From the NCBI GenBank assembly GCA_947458745.1, contig CANGYQ010000014.1, positions 1-61,083 on the forward strand: a DNA stretch of 61,083 bases, in the 5' to 3' direction. Numbering within the stretch: the stretch's first letter is position 1; every line of letters begins with the position of its first letter. The DNA comes from Bryobacteraceae bacterium. GTDB lineage: Bacteria > Acidobacteriota > Terriglobia > Bryobacterales > Bryobacteraceae. A program made the position numbers and the translations under genes. Below the pieces are notes generated by a model. It searched no databases, was not told where the DNA came from, and saw only the letters and a list, made by a program, of their open reading frames with translations. This document shows, piece by piece, positions 27,030-35,933 of this stretch.

Positions 27030-28322
27030 CTAAAGATGGAAATCGAAGAAGAAGGCGTAGAAGCCGCGGCCGGACCCCGGCGAGTAGGTCTTGAGGAATT
27101 TACCGGCCGTCAGATGACCCCACTGGGCGCCGATACTGTAATACTTCGACGTCACAAAATCGCCCATCACGTCGAACTCACTGCCGACATCGCGATACCG
27201 GGCACCACCGGCGATGGCGGGAACGGAGATGGCTCCGTTAAAGACGTAGAGCGCATCGTACTTGCTGGCCAACCAGAGATAGCGCTCCTCAGCGCGCACG
27301 GTCAGCCACTTCCGCGGCTGTAGCTTCAGGGCGGCGCGGACATTTTCGGCATTGCGGCGGCCCTGCTGGTCGGTGAGGCCGTAGATCAGGTGGTTGGTGG
27401 GGTAGAGCTGGTCGAACGTGTTCACTTGGCCATCGCCTTGGCGGCGATCACCGGAGGCGTAGTTGAATTCCGTACTCAGCGTGGCATTCCAGGGTAGTTG
27501 GCTGATGCGGCGGTTGCCCTGCGCCATGAAAGCCCAGGCCCGCAGCGATGCGGTGCCGATGGTGCCGCGCTGGCTGATCATCTCGCTTTCATAGGTCCAC
27601 AGTTTGCGGAAGCCACCCGCCGTGCGCACGCCCATGGTGGAGCTGTCATAGTGGCCCGCTTTGCCGAACTCGCCGCCAAAGCTGGGGCCCACGCGGTAGA
27701 GGAAATATGGTTCGATCTTGCCCCCGGCAATCAGCGAACCAATGGAGGCGTAGGCGCCATACAAGTTGTTGCCTTGCTTATGATGATCCCAGTGGTCGGC
27801 ATCGGATTGCACGACGGAAGCCGCGAACAGATCGACGCGATCGGAGCCGTGTTGAAGGGCCAGGCGCGCGCCATCGTAGACGCGCGGTACGTTGCTCCAT
27901 TCCGCATTTCCGAGCAGCCGCTCCGAGCCGAATGCCAACCGCTGGCGGCCGACTCTCAGATCCCACAAGCCGCCCTCTTTGCCCAACCCGACGTAGGCCT
28001 GGCGCAGGTCGAAGGTGTCGCGATAGGAGGGGTCATGCGTGGGGATGCCGACGCTGCGGGAATCCTGTATTTCGCCGTAGAACTGCAGCCAGGAGTTGGG
28101 CAGGATAAGCGTCGAAAACCGGTACCGCTGGAGCAGAAAATCCTGATCATTCCCCTCGGTAAAGCGGATGCCATGCTGACCTTCGGCCCGAAGCCGGGTC
28201 TGCACTCCCAGGGTGAGCCAGGAGGGAAGTTCCTGATTGAGGGGGCCCCGGTTATCAGCACCCTGCACCATTGACGCGCCGAGTGCGACGGCCAAAATGT
28301 TGAAAAGAATGCGGCTCGCCAT
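27030..28322 (-). CDS. Outer-membrane porin, alginate-export family type
   Basis: 430 residues. Signal peptide (ILFNILAVALGASMVQG), then a beta-barrel sequence matching the alginate_exp family: LTLGVQTRLRAEGQHGIRF, LLQRYRFSTLILPNSWLQFY, GEIQDSRS, LRVGRQRLAFGSERLLG, and a last strand YAFFFDFHL ending in an aromatic-Leu pair. Proteins of this family are anion-selective barrels, not necessarily for alginate. It is divergent from the SulP gene across a 115-bp gap, which suggests it lets the same anion through the outer membrane. It converges on the response regulator with 17 bp between. Confidence 0.85.
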   Translation of the reverse strand: MASRILFNILAVALGASMVQGADNRGPLNQELPSWLTLGVQTRLRAEGQHGIRFTEGNDQDFLLQRYRFSTLILPNSWLQFYGEIQDSRSVGIPTHDPSYRDTFDLRQAYVGLGKEGGLWDLRVGRQRLAFGSERLLGNAEWSNVPRVYDGARLALQHGSDRVDLFAASVVQSDADHWDHHKQGNNLYGAYASIGSLIAGGKIEPYFLYRVGPSFGGEFGKAGHYDSSTMGVRTAGGFRKLWTYESEMISQRGTIGTASLRAWAFMAQGNRRISQLPWNATLSTEFNYASGDRRQGDGQVNTFDQLYPTNHLIYGLTDQQGRRNAENVRAALKLQPRKWLTVRAEERYLWLASKYDALYVFNGAISVPAIAGGARYRDVGSEFDVMGDFVTSKYYSIGAQWGHLTAGKFLKTYSPGSGRGFYAFFFDFHL

Positions 28323-28437
28323 GTAAGCACCATGCTAAAGGACAAACCCGTAGATTGGAATAACCTCTAAACGTGGTCCTGCACCCCGTGTCGAGGGGAT
28401 AGGCGTAATGGGGCCTCACCCCTGATGCTTAAGTACT

Positions 28438-30021
28438 ATGGAACGCCTTTCCACCTTCAAGCCCGATCTATTGGCCGGATTTCTGGTCTTTCTGATCGCC
28501 CTGCCCCTCTGTCTGGGCATATCGCTGGCCAGTGGTTATCCGCCCACCGGCGGGCTGATCACGGCGATTGTGGGTGGTATGGTGGTGTCCCTGCTGGGCA
28601 GCGCGCGGCTGACCATTAAAGGACCGGCGGCGGGCTTGATCGTCGTGGCCATTGGCGCAGTGACTGAGCTGGGCGGCGGCGCGGTGGGCTACAAGCGAGC
28701 CCTGGCCGTGGGCGTGATGGCGGGTGTGATCCAGATTGCCCTGGCGCTATTGCGCGCCGGTGTGTTGGGTGATCTGATGCCGTCCGCGGTGGTCCACGGA
28801 ATGCTGGCCGCCATCGGTGTCATCATTATCTCGAAGCAAGCTCACGTGGCGCTCGGCGTAACGCCGGAAGGCAGGGAACCGCTACACCTGTTGGCCGAGA
28901 TCCCGCACAGCATCGCCAACCTGAACCCGGAGGTGCTGAGCATCGGGCTGATCTCACTACTGATCCTATTTGGCATGCCGATGTTGAAGGCAAAGTGGTT
29001 GAAGAAGGTGCCGGCACCGATGGTGGTGCTGGCGGTGGCCATTCCAGTGGGAATATTTTTTGATCTGCAGCACGAACACCTCTACAACTTTGCCCACCAC
29101 ATGTATCACGTAGGGCCCAACTACCTGATCCGGCTGCCTGCGTCATTGCTGAGCGCCATCGCGTTCCCCGACTTCTCGGAAGCCTTCAGTGCGACGTCGA
29201 TCAAGTACGTCATCATGTTCTCGCTGGTGGGGACTATCGAGTCCTTGCTGAGTGTCACGGCAGTCGATGCTCTGGACCCCAAGCGCCGCACCAGTGACCT
29301 GAATCGCGACCTGCTGGCCACTGGCGTCGGCAACACGATTGCGGCCTCGATCGGCGGCTTGCCGATGATCTCGGAGATTGTCCGTAGCAAGGCCAACATC
29401 GACGCCGGGGCCGATAGCCGTTGGGCCAACTTCTCCCATGGCTTATTCTTGCTGGCCGCGCTGGTGCTGATCCCCGGCCTGCTGCAGGAGATTCCGATGG
29501 CTGCTCTCGCCGCCATGCTGATCTTTACCGGCTTCCGTTTGGCGTCGCCGAAAGAATTTGTCCACGTCTACAAGATTGGGCCGGAGCAGTTGCTCCTGTT
29601 TGTCACCACCTTGCTTGTGACCCTGGCGACCGACCTGCTTGTGGGCGTGGGTGTCGGCCTGGTTTTCAAGGTCTTGATCCACCTGAAAAACGGTGCGCCG
29701 CTGAAGACCTTGTTCAGTACACCGATGAAGGACGAGATCCGGGGTGACGAGTTGATTCTTCAGGTATACGATTCGGCGATCTTTACCAACTATCTGGGCT
29801 TGAAGCGCCGTCTGGAAAACATCCCCGATGGGATCCGCCGGGTGGTGGTGGACTTTAGCAATGCCTGGGTGGTGGATCACACCGTGATCGAGAAGTTGTA
29901 TCGGTTGGGTGGCAACTGGACCGATCGTGAACTGGTGCTGGACGGGTTTGATCAGCATGAGCCGATGTCGTCTCACGAACTCGCCGCGCGCCGCAAGCGG
30001 CGGGCTCTGGCGTCTGCGTAG
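28438..30021 (+). CDS. SulP-family anion transporter with C-terminal STAS domain
   Basis: 527 residues. Eleven or so membrane helices start with DLLAGFLVFLIALPLCLGIS and TIKGPAAGLIVVAIGAV, the SulP substrate-binding helices; FPDFSEAF and GGLPMISEIVRSKANIDAGA are family signatures. A STAS domain occupies about residues 425-520 (VVVDFSNAWVVDHTVIEKLY). The family includes sulfate, bicarbonate (BicA-type) and other anion/Na+ symporters. The neighbour 17 bp downstream is DabA, so bicarbonate is the most likely substrate here; sulfate cannot be excluded. It is the first gene of a four-gene operon. Confidence 0.92.
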   Translation: MERLSTFKPDLLAGFLVFLIALPLCLGISLASGYPPTGGLITAIVGGMVVSLLGSARLTIKGPAAGLIVVAIGAVTELGGGAVGYKRALAVGVMAGVIQIALALLRAGVLGDLMPSAVVHGMLAAIGVIIISKQAHVALGVTPEGREPLHLLAEIPHSIANLNPEVLSIGLISLLILFGMPMLKAKWLKKVPAPMVVLAVAIPVGIFFDLQHEHLYNFAHHMYHVGPNYLIRLPASLLSAIAFPDFSEAFSATSIKYVIMFSLVGTIESLLSVTAVDALDPKRRTSDLNRDLLATGVGNTIAASIGGLPMISEIVRSKANIDAGADSRWANFSHGLFLLAALVLIPGLLQEIPMAALAAMLIFTGFRLASPKEFVHVYKIGPEQLLLFVTTLLVTLATDLLVGVGVGLVFKVLIHLKNGAPLKTLFSTPMKDEIRGDELILQVYDSAIFTNYLGLKRRLENIPDGIRRVVVDFSNAWVVDHTVIEKLYRLGGNWTDRELVLDGFDQHEPMSSHELAARRKRRALASA

Positions 30022-30038
30022 GCTCGGGTTTCACCATC

Positions 30039-32828
30039 ATGAAGACTGCGGCGCATCACCTCTCGCACGGGCTGGAGCACACAATTGAGCATCTGGCTCA
30101 TCTGTTGCCCGCTCAAGGGCCGATTGGCGTATTCATTCACCACAACACGCTGCATGCGTTCCAGCATCTGCCGTTTGATGAGGCTGTGCAGTCCGCCGCG
30201 CGGCTCTACGGGAATGAGCCTTACATGACGGAGGCGGCCTACCGCTGCGACTTCGAGCGTGCCCGCATCACGGTGGGCGATCTGGATGTCGCTCTCGGCT
30301 GGGAGGCAGATGAGCCGATCATCCCGTTCCTCCTGGACCGGCGGGCTTTGCGGCGGGCCGTTCTGTTGGCGTCGCCCGCGTTGGACGACGCGGCGGAGAT
30401 CAGTTGGTGGCTGGCCGAGGGCGGAGTGTCCAGCCAGCGGCGTCAACTGTTTGAAGCCTGCCGGTGCCTGTTCCGGGTCTCGGCTGGTACTGCGTCTGGT
30501 GTGCCTGCCCGGCAGCCGCCCACGCCCCCGGCGGTGCGCGCTCTGGTGGATCCGTTGATGATCCGCCTGTGCGGGGCCTTCCTGGATCAGGGTGTCGCCT
30601 ACTGGCCGATGCCCGACCGGCAGAATGGTTTTCTAGCCGCCGTCAGGACTTTGTTTGCAACCACCCGGGCAGTGGAGCCCCTGCCCGGACTAGCGGCGGA
30701 GATGGCCCGGCAGCACCGTCATCAATGGACCGCCCTCCAGACGGTGGAAGAGATGCTGCGGCGGCTGGACATTAGCGTGGCCGCGCAAGAGGATTTTCTC
30801 CGCGATGAACTGCTAGCACTGGGAGGCTGGGCCGGCATGTTCTACCGGCTGCAGGAAGAGCCGTATCTAGCGCCGCATGAGCGCTTGCCCTGCTCCCTGA
30901 TGGAGTATCTAGCCGTACGGTTGACGCTGGTGGCGTGCGCGCCGCGAGTGGAAGCCGTGGAGGCTCCTCCCCCCGATGCTGCTGCCGCAGAATTGGTGAT
31001 GGCGTCCGCGTTGTTTGCGGCTGCGGAGGCGCTGGGGTATCAGGTTTCTGATCTCGAAGCCCTCAGCCGGGAGAACCGCGAGCGGTTCCAGCGGGAAGTA
31101 TTGGCTTTCCACCCCATTGAGCGCCGGCGCGTGTGGCACGTGGCCTACGAGTATCACCATGAGCGCGACGTGCTGCGCCCCATCGCCGAGCGGTTGCAGA
31201 AGCGCGGCCGGCGGCGGGTGGAAGGCACGCCCAAGGCCCAGGTGTTCTTTTGTATAGACGAGCGCGAGGAGTCCATCCGGCGTCATCTGGAAGAGTTGGA
31301 CCCGCGCATTGAAACCCTCGGCGCGGCTGGCTTCTTCGGCGTCGCCATGGACTACGCGGGCATTGATGATCCGCACGGCGTTTCGCTGTGCCCGGTGGTC
31401 GTCAAACCTCAGCACGCGATTCGTGAGCAGCCGGTGGCGGAGCATGCGGACTTGCATGAACGCCGTCGCGCGCTGCGGCGCTTATGGTCCCAGTTTGCCC
31501 AGGGAGCGCTGAAGTCCTCACGCACGTTGTGGCTGGGCTGGATCAGCACGGCGATCCTGGGTTTGTTCTCGATGTTCCCGCTGTTGATCCGCATTTTGGC
31601 GCCGCGGCGGTATGGGCAGTTAATGGCGCGCCTGAATGATCTGTTCCTGCCGGAGCCGCGCACCGAAGTGACGCTGATGCGCAACGACGAGCACGGCCAT
31701 CACCTGAATGAAGGCCTGGTGTTGGGCTTTACGGTGGCCGAAAAAGTAGATCGCGTCGCCAGCGTGCTGGCGCCCGCCGGTCTGACGACCCGATTTTCCC
31801 GGTTGGTGGTGGTGTTGGGGCATGGTTCCACCAGCCTGAACAACCCTCACGAATCGGCCCATGATTGCGGTGCGTGCGGTGGTCGGCGCGGCGGCCCTAA
31901 TGCCCGATTGTTCGCGGCCATGGCCAACCGGCCTGAAGTGCGCGTGGCGCTGCGTGACAGGGGTATTCTCATCCCGGACGATACCTGGTTTGTGGGGGGC
32001 TATCACGATACTTCGAGCGATGAGATCGACCTGTACGATCTTGACACCATGCCCCGGGAACACGACGGGGAGCTCGCCGAACTTCGCATGACGCTCGACC
32101 GGGCACGCGCCGCCAACGCGCATGAGCGGGCACGGCGGTTTGAATCAGCCGACAAGGCCCACAATCCGAAACAAGGTCTGGAACATGTCGAGGCCCGGGC
32201 TGAGCATTTGGCGGAACCACGACCCGAGTATGGACATTGCACCAACGCGGTCTGCATCGTGGGCCGTCGTGAGTTGACACGCGGCTTGTTCCTCGACCGC
32301 CGCTATTTCCTGGTCTCCTACGACCCGACGACCGACACGCAAGGCCAGTACTTGACGCGCCTGATGTCGGCGGTGGGCCCAGTCTGCGGCGGTATCAGTC
32401 TCGAATACTATTTCTCTTTCGTGGATAACCAACGCTACGGCTGCGGAACCAAGTTGCCGCACAATATCACGGGCCTGGTGGGCGTGATGGACGGCCACTC
32501 GAGCGATCTGCGCACGGGGTTGCCACTGCAGATGGTGGAGATCCATGAGCCGGTCCGGATTCTGTTTGTCGTCGAGACCAGCCCGGAGCAGTTGGCGGCG
32601 ACGATCAATAGCATCCCGTTTGTGGAAGAACTTTCGCGCAACCGCTGGGTCCGCTTTGCGGCTGTCGATCCGGAGAACTCACAGATTTCGGTACTGCGGC
32701 CCTGGGGTTTTGAGCTCTATCAGCCGGAGCCAGGCGAGACGCCGCGGGCGGCCACTTCCTTCAGCTGGTATGCCGGCCACCGGGCGCATCTGCCGGTGGC
32801 GGAGATTGAGATGGCGGGTAACCGGTGA
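30039..32828 (+). CDS. dabA: DabA (DUF2309/UPF0753) inorganic-carbon accumulation subunit
   Basis: 929 residues, in the usual DabA range. The beta-carbonic-anhydrase-like zinc site is intact: Cys405 and Asp407 in FFCIDEREES, His595 in VVLGHGSTS and Cys610 in HDCGACGG. These correspond to Cys351, Asp353, His524 and Cys539 of the Halothiobacillus protein, with the same His-Cys spacing of 15. The N-terminus has the typical PLQGPIGVFIHHNTLHAF-like segment. DabA is a cytoplasmic protein that, with a membrane partner, hydrates CO2 unidirectionally using the ion gradient. Its stop overlaps the next start (TGATG). Confidence 0.93.
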   Translation: MKTAAHHLSHGLEHTIEHLAHLLPAQGPIGVFIHHNTLHAFQHLPFDEAVQSAARLYGNEPYMTEAAYRCDFERARITVGDLDVALGWEADEPIIPFLLDRRALRRAVLLASPALDDAAEISWWLAEGGVSSQRRQLFEACRCLFRVSAGTASGVPARQPPTPPAVRALVDPLMIRLCGAFLDQGVAYWPMPDRQNGFLAAVRTLFATTRAVEPLPGLAAEMARQHRHQWTALQTVEEMLRRLDISVAAQEDFLRDELLALGGWAGMFYRLQEEPYLAPHERLPCSLMEYLAVRLTLVACAPRVEAVEAPPPDAAAAELVMASALFAAAEALGYQVSDLEALSRENRERFQREVLAFHPIERRRVWHVAYEYHHERDVLRPIAERLQKRGRRRVEGTPKAQVFFCIDEREESIRRHLEELDPRIETLGAAGFFGVAMDYAGIDDPHGVSLCPVVVKPQHAIREQPVAEHADLHERRRALRRLWSQFAQGALKSSRTLWLGWISTAILGLFSMFPLLIRILAPRRYGQLMARLNDLFLPEPRTEVTLMRNDEHGHHLNEGLVLGFTVAEKVDRVASVLAPAGLTTRFSRLVVVLGHGSTSLNNPHESAHDCGACGGRRGGPNARLFAAMANRPEVRVALRDRGILIPDDTWFVGGYHDTSSDEIDLYDLDTMPREHDGELAELRMTLDRARAANAHERARRFESADKAHNPKQGLEHVEARAEHLAEPRPEYGHCTNAVCIVGRRELTRGLFLDRRYFLVSYDPTTDTQGQYLTRLMSAVGPVCGGISLEYYFSFVDNQRYGCGTKLPHNITGLVGVMDGHSSDLRTGLPLQMVEIHEPVRILFVVETSPEQLAATINSIPFVEELSRNRWVRFAAVDPENSQISVLRPWGFELYQPEPGETPRAATSFSWYAGHRAHLPVAEIEMAGNR

Positions 32829-34213
32829 TGGATGTCATTTCGATGAGTAGTGATCCGATGAGAACGTTACTTTTTCTGACGGTGGCCCTGCCGGGCGCCG
32901 GGTTCCTCGTGCTGGCGCTGAGCTGGCTAGTGGGCGTAGAGCTACCTGAGAAGGTAGTGGCTCGGGTGACGGGCCTGATCTACACCGCGGCGGCGTTGTG
33001 CGTGGCGGGGGGAGCTTGGCTGATGCGAGCGGTCCATCTGCCGTCACTGCATGCTGACTACGGCGACTGGTTCCGCGTTGGAGAGTATGCGTTCAAGTTT
33101 GAACTCTATTTCGATGGCGTCTCGCTGCCGCTGTTGGGCCTGACCACTGTATTGACGGGCTTGGTGGCGGCCTTCTCGCGAACCTATATGCACCGCGAAC
33201 CCGGCTTCCGCCGGTTCTTTCTGCTGTTGCATCTGTTCGGCTTTGGGGCGACCCTGGGCTTTGCGGCCGGGTCGTTTGATTTACTCGTGGGTGGCTGGGA
33301 ATTGGTGGGGTTGAGCTCCGTGCTGCTAATCTCTTACTTCTTTGAGCGGCAAGGCCCGGTGACTAATGCGTTGCGGGTGTTTGCAACTTACCGGTCGGCT
33401 GACGTGGGGTTGCTGGTGGGCATTTTTTCGTTGCACCATTTCCGGCACTCGGCCGCCTTGCCGGCGCTGGACCTGCATACACTTGATCCCCAACAAGCCA
33501 CCATCGTGGGTCTGCTGTTGCTGCTAGCCGCCATGAGCAAGGCGGCGCAGATCCCCTTTAGCGGCTGGCTGCCGCGAGCGATGGAAGGCCCCACCCCATC
33601 GAGCGCCATTTTCTATGGAGCCATCTCGGTCCACTTGGGCGCTTATCTGCTGCTGCGCGCGCGGCCACTGCTGGAATCCTCGCCCGTGGCATTGGGGGCC
33701 GTGGCGCTGGTGGGCTTGGCGACTGCGCTGCATGGTGTGCTTGTAGGCCGCGTTTGTCCTGATGCCAAGACTTCGCTGGCCTATGCCGCCGTCACGCAAC
33801 TGGGCCTAATCTTCTTTGAGATCGCCATGGGCTGGACCACGCTGGCGTTGCTGCACATTCTGGGGCATTCCACGATCCGTACGCTACAGTTCCTGCGCGC
33901 GCCATCGATGCTGCACGAGTATCACCGCATTCATGCCGCTTCGGGCGGGCTGGTGGACGGTGGCGGTCTGTCGCTGGAAGCAGCCTTACCGTTCGCGCTG
34001 CGGCGTCGATTGTACTGGTTTGCGGTGGACCGGGCCCACTTGGACCGGTTGCTAGACAGTGCGGCGGTCCGTCCGTTGTCCCGGCTGTCGGCTTGGCTGG
34101 GGCGAGTTGAGCAGAAGTTAGCCGGTGGCGAGAAGCTGGCCGTGAGGCCGGTTCCGGTGGGTGCTACCCTGAGCGCCCCGATGCCGGAAGAAGTGGATGT
34201 GCTGCATGACTAA
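32828..34213 (+). CDS. dabB: DabB-type NuoL-like proton-conducting membrane subunit
   Basis: 461 residues. About thirteen membrane helices of the complex I NuoL/MrpA family: LYFDGVSLPLLGLTTVLTGL, HLFGFGATLGFAAG, the conserved channel segment LLLLAAMSKAAQIPFSGWLP, and AMEGPTPSSAIFYGAISVHL. There is no complex I operon nearby, and the TGATG overlap with dabA identifies it as the ion-conducting partner. Its Lys and His residues in the channel helices are retained. The C-terminus is hydrophilic. It overlaps the following membrane gene by 8 bp. Confidence 0.88.
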   Translation: MDVISMSSDPMRTLLFLTVALPGAGFLVLALSWLVGVELPEKVVARVTGLIYTAAALCVAGGAWLMRAVHLPSLHADYGDWFRVGEYAFKFELYFDGVSLPLLGLTTVLTGLVAAFSRTYMHREPGFRRFFLLLHLFGFGATLGFAAGSFDLLVGGWELVGLSSVLLISYFFERQGPVTNALRVFATYRSADVGLLVGIFSLHHFRHSAALPALDLHTLDPQQATIVGLLLLLAAMSKAAQIPFSGWLPRAMEGPTPSSAIFYGAISVHLGAYLLLRARPLLESSPVALGAVALVGLATALHGVLVGRVCPDAKTSLAYAAVTQLGLIFFEIAMGWTTLALLHILGHSTIRTLQFLRAPSMLHEYHRIHAASGGLVDGGGLSLEAALPFALRRRLYWFAVDRAHLDRLLDSAAVRPLSRLSAWLGRVEQKLAGGEKLAVRPVPVGATLSAPMPEEVDVLHD

Positions 34214-35468
34214 CTGGCTAGTGCTGGATAGCTTTAACTCCGTGCCTCTGCTGCTCTACGCGTTGCTCTGGCTGGCAATGCTGATCCTGGCGCCGAAGCA
34301 GGATTTGGCCGGGAACCGCATCACGCGCTGGCTGATGGTGTTCGCCGGTACGGCCTTGGTGTACACCGCCAATCATCTAGCGCTTTATGCCGCAGGTTGG
34401 GTGCTGAGCGCCTGGCCGCTGATGGAGGATTCGCGGCTGGGACGGTTGACCCGCATCTCGATGGCGCTGGGGGGCGTGGCGCTGGCGTTGGGGCTGGGGC
34501 TGATCATGCAGCGTGGCGCCAGCGCGGGCAACGCTGATCCGTGGTTGTTGTCTTCGCTGAGTGGGACCGTGTGGGCCGGCGGGCAGCTGCCCTTTGCGTT
34601 GCTGACGCTGGCCGTCATCCAAAGGAAGGGCATTTTCCCGATTCACTCCTGGGTGCCGCAGGCGATGCAGCGGGGAGACCTACTGATCACTGGTCTGGTG
34701 CTGAATGGCCATTTTGGCGCGGTTACCGTGGCCCGCGTGGCGCTGCCTCTATTGGGCGATGCTTCACGCGCTTCCTTGACCGTTCTGGCCGATCTGGGTC
34801 TCTTCACAGCCGTTCTGGGTGCCATCGTCGCGGTGGCGGATCGCAAGCCACGCCGGTTGCTGGCTTGGGTGGCGATCAGCCAAGCGTCTACCATTCTGGC
34901 TGGTCTCGAAAGTTTGAACCAGCAAGCCATCACCGGGGCGATGTTGCATTGGATGGTGGTTTCCATTGCCACCTCCGCCTTGTTTGCGGTACTGCGGCTG
35001 GTGGAAGTCCGCCATGGATTGGCCATCACCGGCACTGAGTATCTGGGAGTGGGGCGCCGCTTTCCGCGGCTGGCGGTGTTTTTTGTCGTGGCTGGAGTCG
35101 CACTGGTGGGGCTGCCGGGCACGCTGGGCTTCATTTCCGAGGATCTGCTGATGCACGGGGCGCTCGAAAGTCACCCCTGGATCGGCCTCGCCATTCCCGT
35201 GGCGACGGCCCTGAACGCCATCGGCATCTTCCGCCTGTTCGGCATCCTCTTCCTGGGCCGCCGCCTAGCCCCCACCATGATCGTGCCCGATGCGGTTACG
35301 CGGGAACGTTGGCCTTTGGCGGCCTTGATCCTGCTGCTCGTCGCCCTCGGCTTGGTTCCCCAGGTAGCCATTAACCTCCGTTCCGCCGCCGCAGTGAAGC
35401 TGGAACGGATTGAGAGCCCGGTCGCGCTGACTAGCGACGCGATGCCTGCCGGCAACGGGTCTCACTAA
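34206..35468 (+). CDS. Second NuoL/NuoM-like membrane subunit of the Dab operon
   Basis: 420 residues; ATG 34206 lies inside the last codons of the preceding gene. About twelve membrane helices of the NADH dehydrogenase antiporter family: TLAVIQRKGIFPIHSWVPQA carries the channel Lys/Pro element, followed by MQRGDLLITGLVLNGHFGAV, LLAWVAISQASTILAGLESL and GLPGTLGFISEDLLMHG. It is divergent from the first subunit. Characterised dabAB operons carry one such membrane protein; a second one suggests a larger or two-channel complex. It is the last gene of the operon; imperfect palindromes follow at 35494-35530 but no T-run. Confidence 0.85.
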   Translation: MTNWLVLDSFNSVPLLLYALLWLAMLILAPKQDLAGNRITRWLMVFAGTALVYTANHLALYAAGWVLSAWPLMEDSRLGRLTRISMALGGVALALGLGLIMQRGASAGNADPWLLSSLSGTVWAGGQLPFALLTLAVIQRKGIFPIHSWVPQAMQRGDLLITGLVLNGHFGAVTVARVALPLLGDASRASLTVLADLGLFTAVLGAIVAVADRKPRRLLAWVAISQASTILAGLESLNQQAITGAMLHWMVVSIATSALFAVLRLVEVRHGLAITGTEYLGVGRRFPRLAVFFVVAGVALVGLPGTLGFISEDLLMHGALESHPWIGLAIPVATALNAIGIFRLFGILFLGRRLAPTMIVPDAVTRERWPLAALILLLVALGLVPQVAINLRSAAAVKLERIESPVALTSDAMPAGNGSH

Positions 35469-35702
35469 ACCGCCATTGCCATAGGTCGCAATAAGGTGGG
35501 ATCCCGCCTTGCCAGGTGAATCCTGGCGGTTGGTATTGGGAGCTGGCAGCAAACGCGAATCAAATGCGGCATTCGGATGATGCTACCGGCGGCGGCATCC
35601 TTGTGTGCCACGATCCACGAAATGGTCTGAAAAAGAAGTCCATCGCGATGATCGGCGGAACCGCCCAGCAGCTTCTTCGCACTTTCTAATGCCCCGCCAC
35701 CA

Positions 35703-35933
35703 ATGGGCATCATTTATAGCCAGTTTGCTTCGGCGGTTCCAGGCCGTGCTCAGCATCGTCGGTGTGAACCGCCCAACTGCGATATCTGGTTCGAAGTGGG
35801 CGGAAGCGGGGCAACGTCCCAACGCGCTGATGCCCGATTCTGCTCCGACACCTGCAAAGCCCGTGCGCACCGTCTCATGAAGCAGCAGCAAGCCAAGGGG
35901 AAAAATAGCCATGGCAAAGCGTCGCGGCCGTGA
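35703..35933 (+). CDS. Small Cys-rich putative zinc-binding protein upstream of integrase
   Basis: 76 residues with two cysteine pairs: RRCEPPNC and ARFCSDTCKARAHR, the latter followed by a basic tail. The pattern resembles small zinc-finger proteins of the form C-x(n)-C ... FCSxxCRxxAHR found beside phage-type integrases. It overlaps the integrase start by 23 bp, so the two are probably co-translated. It could serve as a recombination directionality factor or regulator, but this is inference. No strong ribosome-binding site was seen, and the N-terminal 15 residues may not be real. The stretch 35469-35702 has no recognised gene. Confidence 0.55.
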   Translation: MGIIYSQFASAVPGRAQHRRCEPPNCDIWFEVGGSGATSQRADARFCSDTCKARAHRLMKQQQAKGKNSHGKASRP

